This document shows, one piece after another, positions 6,776 to 8,830 of a DNA stretch of 8,830 nucleotides. The position numbers and the translations under genes are program-made. This stretch comes from Campylobacterota bacterium (GTDB lineage: Bacteria > Campylobacterota > Campylobacteria > Campylobacterales > Sulfurovaceae), in contig QMKT01000073.1 of assembly GCA_003646505.1 (NCBI GenBank), positions 1 through 8,830 on the forward strand, given 5' to 3'. Under the pieces are notes generated by a model that was not told the origin of the DNA, ran no database searches, and saw only the letters and a program-made list of their open reading frames with translations. Every line of letters starts with the position of its first letter. Position 1 is the stretch's first letter.

Positions 6776-7818
6776 TGCGTCTTTTAGCTCTTTTTCTACT
6801 GCCGCTGCTTCTTTTTTCAGAGGAGATGATGACACGTACACAGTCACTGATGGGTACCTTTGTACACCTTTCACTCCCCTCACGGTATAATGCACAAATA
6901 TCTGAATCTTTTCGCTACATTAAAAATATAGAGAATGCACTTTCAAGTTATGATCAAGATGCTTTGGTCTATAGACTCAATAAAGATCATACAGTCCCCT
7001 ATAATCCATACTTAGCCCAAGCACTTAAAGATTCACAACAGTACTACACAGATACAGAGGGCTATTTTGACATTACAATAGGGTCTATTTCTAAAAAGTT
7101 ATACCATTTTGGCGAAGACAATAGTACTATTCCTAGCAAACAAGACCTACAACATGCCAAGATGAACATCCATGCAATAATTATCAATGATAAGACAATC
7201 ACTACAGAACCCGACATTACCATAGACCTGGGAGGGATGGGTAAAGGGTACGCTGTAGACAAAGTCGTATCCTCACTTCAAGAACAAAATATCACTCAGG
7301 GCACCATAGCCCTCTCTGGAGATATACGATGTATGGATATCTGTCATTTTGAACTGCAATCACCCTACTCGGAACAAACCTTTGCAAGCTTAACAAGTCA
7401 AATTCCTCAACTCTCTATCTCGACAAGTGGTACTTACAGACGGTATGTTCAAACACAGGAACACCACCACCTCATCAACCCAAAAACATCTTCTCAGGGT
7501 AGAGAGTTTGTTTCTGTTTCACTCTTTACTCACGCCAACAATACAAAAATAGATACTTACGCTACGGCACTCTCTGTAATGCCAAAAGGAAAAGCTTATG
7601 CCTTTTTAAAAGCACATGAAGAACTAGGGTTTGTACTTGTAGAAAGTAATGGGCAAATAGTATATGGAAATTTAGAAGATCTTGTTCGCTTAGAATGGTT
7701 GAACTATAAAGAAAAAGCTACCATGCCTAACATAAATAAAAATACCAACACAAAGAGTGCCAGTGAAAATAGCTTTATCCATCCCGATACCACTAACCCA
7801 AAAGAGATAAACAAATAA
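6775..7818 (+). CDS. apbE: FAD:protein FMN transferase ApbE
   Basis: Exported, Mg-dependent enzyme that splits FAD and attaches FMN covalently to a Thr/Ser of FMN-binding-domain proteins (NqrB/C, RnfG and similar). Seen: a signal peptide (about 1-15, ending in LLFSEE, without a lipobox cysteine), SLMGTF (24-29), FDITIG (98-103), the FAD-binding signature DLGGMGKGYAVDK (151-163), SGD (181-183), STSGTYRRY (216-224), HHLINP (231-236) and the metal-site D260-T-Y-A-T264. These are the family's key elements, so an active enzyme is likely. It overlaps the DUF255 gene by one base. The normal ApbE fold ends at about residue 310; the last 38 residues are polar, low in complexity and antisense to the end of the converging membrane gene, so this tail may be a drifted stop rather than a functional part. 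A probable substrate is the FMN-binding protein on the opposite strand. Confidence 0.95.
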   Translation: MRLLALFLLPLLLFSEEMMTRTQSLMGTFVHLSLPSRYNAQISESFRYIKNIENALSSYDQDALVYRLNKDHTVPYNPYLAQALKDSQQYYTDTEGYFDITIGSISKKLYHFGEDNSTIPSKQDLQHAKMNIHAIIINDKTITTEPDITIDLGGMGKGYAVDKVVSSLQEQNITQGTIALSGDIRCMDICHFELQSPYSEQTFASLTSQIPQLSISTSGTYRRYVQTQEHHHLINPKTSSQGREFVSVSLFTHANNTKIDTYATALSVMPKGKAYAFLKAHEELGFVLVESNGQIVYGNLEDLVRLEWLNYKEKATMPNINKNTNTKSASENSFIHPDTTNPKEINK

Positions 7819-8144
7819 GCTAAAACATTAAAGAGTGCCACAGTAAAAAGCATAAGTGAGATGCGTAAAGAAAACTTCTTCGAGACATTGGTACTAAAAA
7901 GCATAAAATGTGCCACCACAAAAATGAGGGTACCTATGGCAAACATATGTGGTGTGGCTACTTCTATAAAATTGTGTAAACTTTTAGGCTCTGGTGTAGT
8001 GGCTATATGTGTAAGGGTCTGCAAGATATCTGCACTTGCCAAACCTTGAGAGAGTAAAAAAAGCCATATGCCTGAAATCAAAATAGCCACAACATAGAGT
8101 AACATATACGCTATAGGGATATGATACAGATGAAGCTTTTTCAT
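7704..8144 (-). CDS. small four-helix membrane protein, third gene of FMN-binding operon
   Basis: I cannot name the family. It has 146 residues, with hydrophobic segments at about 10-32, 62-84, 93-115 and 121-145. Histidines occur at 5, 8, 46, 57, 66 and 79; H66 and H79 lie at the start and near the end of the second helix, a spacing seen in some bis-heme b-type cytochromes. It starts in the ATGA overlap with the stop of the preceding 157-residue gene, with no ribosome site of its own, so translation is coupled. Helix layout, loop length and an H at the entry of helix 2 match that preceding protein, suggesting paralogy. Its last 115 bases overlap the 3' end of apbE on the other strand. Co-occurrence with an FMN-binding protein suggests a membrane subunit of an electron-transfer unit; heme binding is only inferred. 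Confidence 0.8.
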   Translation of the reverse strand: MKKLHLYHIPIAYMLLYVVAILISGIWLFLLSQGLASADILQTLTHIATTPEPKSLHNFIEVATPHMFAIGTLIFVVAHFMLFSTNVSKKFSLRISLMLFTVALFNVLAYLFISFGLVVSGWIKLFSLALFVLVFLFMLGMVAFSL

Positions 8145-8614
8145 TTAAAAAGCAATTTTTTTAAGATCAACAGAGACATCCACATAGCCAAAAGATGTCC
8201 AAGTATAAAAGTCACTAACCAAATAGTGATAAACCATACATTTGTAAAGTACGCTATCATCAGCAAGATCGGCGTAAATAATCCCAAAATGAAGAGTGCA
8301 TGTACCAGCCATTTTGTCATCACTTTTTTATTATGTAATCGTATATAGATGGATGCCACTATCATAATGGAGAACAATGCCATAAATAAATCAATGTGTA
8401 CTTGGAGTAAAAGAGTATCTATCAGTATAGGTTCCATAAACTCGTCAGGGTTTCCAAAAAGTGTTGTGCTTAGGGTTGAAACATCCAAGCCAATAACATA
8501 GGCATGCAGCACTACATCCAGGATAAAATAAAAAAAGAGTGCAAAGACTACACCTGCCATTAAGTTTTTAAGCAGGCTAGCATGTTCTAGATCTTTGTTA
8601 ACAAGAAACTTCAT
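8141..8614 (-). CDS. small four-helix membrane protein, second gene of FMN-binding operon
   Basis: Unnamed 157-residue integral membrane protein. Hydrophobic segments lie at about 18-40, 66-92, 102-123 and 128-150, and the N-terminal 17 residues are polar. Histidines occur at 11, 37, 73, 94, 105 and 140; H73 opens helix 2, H105 sits in helix 3 and H140 in helix 4, so a b-heme or metal site in the membrane is conceivable but not shown. The ATG follows the stop of the FMN-binding gene with no spacer (TAGATG), and its own stop overlaps the next start (ATGA). The three genes therefore form one coupled operon reading away from the right edge. Its architecture is parallel to the next gene: GL-rich end of helix 1, a loop of about 32 residues, an H at the start of helix 2, and a KK-containing loop before helix 3. 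Confidence 0.8.
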   Translation of the reverse strand: MKFLVNKDLEHASLLKNLMAGVVFALFFYFILDVVLHAYVIGLDVSTLSTTLFGNPDEFMEPILIDTLLLQVHIDLFMALFSIMIVASIYIRLHNKKVMTKWLVHALFILGLFTPILLMIAYFTNVWFITIWLVTFILGHLLAMWMSLLILKKLLFK

Positions 8615-8830
8615 CTATTTTGACTTTAATACGATCTCATAAATCGCTCTGGCAACTCTGGCACCTTCAGTAAGAGATCGCGCAGAGAGTGTTGAACCAC
8701 TGATAGTAGGGATATCTTTCCCCACAGTCAATTTAGCTGTCTTTTTTTGATCTTGTAATTGTCCCATCCATATAGTACTTGGTATAAACTCTGGCGGTTC
8801 ACCAAATGCCATGATCTCAGTAAAACGCAA
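8615..8830 (-). CDS. FMN-binding domain protein, C-terminal part (gene cut by window edge)
   Basis: Only the last 71 or so codons are in the window; the reading frame is open to the edge, and the first codon seen (TTG) need not be the start. The visible part is the C-terminal end of an FMN_bind domain (as in RnfG, NqrC and NosR): FGEPPEFIPS (9-18 of the visible part), a W-containing linker, then GKDIPTISGSTLSARSLTEG (37-56). The SGST element is at the place where ApbE attaches FMN to a threonine, probably T47 here. The usual SGAT has Ser for Ala, and the preceding acidic position is Pro. Such proteins face the periplasm and carry electrons. The gene heads the operon with the two four-helix membrane proteins and faces apbE 0.8 kb away, which fits an enzyme-substrate pair. 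Confidence 0.85.
   Translation of the reverse strand: MRFTEIMAFGEPPEFIPSTIWMGQLQDQKKTAKLTVGKDIPTISGSTLSARSLTEGARVARAIYEIVLKSK

Noticed and set aside
7714..7776. AAAGCTA/TAGCTTT inverted repeat in the apbE overlap as a terminator
   Set aside because: The arms are 49 bases apart and only 7 bp long, with no T-tract.
7752..7840. Repeated AAAGAGTGCCA (7752-7762 and 7830-7840)
   Set aside because: Both encode Ala-Leu-Phe in helices of the minus-strand membrane protein; codon reuse is enough to explain them.
7861..8348. Plus-strand ORFs downstream of apbE
   Set aside because: They are shadows of the two minus-strand membrane proteins, which are coupled to each other by an ATGA overlap and to the FMN-binding gene.
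1..8830. CRISPR array, tRNA, rRNA, insertion sequence or phage attachment site
   Set aside because: No spaced direct repeats, cloverleaf elements, transposase motifs or terminal repeats were seen.

Overview
The window is AT-rich and gene-dense. It looks like a chromosomal segment of a Gram-negative bacterium, most plausibly a Campylobacterota (epsilonproteobacterial) member of the Sulfurovum/Sulfurimonas kind. That placement is an inference from base composition, gene style and the set of extracytoplasmic redox genes; no rRNA or other marker gene is present. I see no tRNA, rRNA, CRISPR array, transposase or integrase.

Layout. (1) 65-508 (+) is a small TagD-like nucleotidyltransferase. (2) An AT-rich gap of about 350 bp (509-856) carries an imperfect inverted repeat and a good sigma70-type promoter. 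(3) 857-1315 and about 1317/1422-2603 (+) are two membrane-protein genes that probably form one operon: a DUF6524-like four-helix protein and an unrecognised protein with a membrane N-terminal half and a soluble C-terminal half. The second gene appears to start at a rare AUU codon directly after the first gene's stop. (4) 2604-2938 has no long gene, but holds a strongly structured leader, a well-formed 20-codon ORF for a hydrophobic peptide (2761-2823) and a terminator-like hairpin. This is the most novel-looking part of the window and resembles the mRNA of a type I toxin or another small regulated membrane peptide. (5) 2939-4720 (-) is a full-length DsbD with all six redox cysteines. (6) Divergent from it, 4841-6775 (+) is a YyaL/DUF255 thioredoxin-fold protein, overlapping by one base with apbE (6775-7818, +), the FAD:protein FMN transferase. 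(7) Converging on apbE from the right edge is a tight minus-strand operon: the C-terminal end of an FMN-binding-domain protein (cut by the window edge) and two small four-helix membrane proteins with several histidines. The end of the last one overlaps the end of apbE by 115 bp.

How the genes may work together. The right half reads as an extracytoplasmic redox neighbourhood. DsbD carries thiol electrons out of the cytoplasm. ApbE covalently attaches FMN to exported proteins. The FMN-binding-domain protein is an obvious candidate substrate, and its two membrane partners could connect it to the membrane electron pool. The assignments of DsbD, ApbE, DUF255 and the FMN-binding domain rest on clear motifs. 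The electron-transfer role of the two small membrane proteins and the type I toxin idea are inferences.
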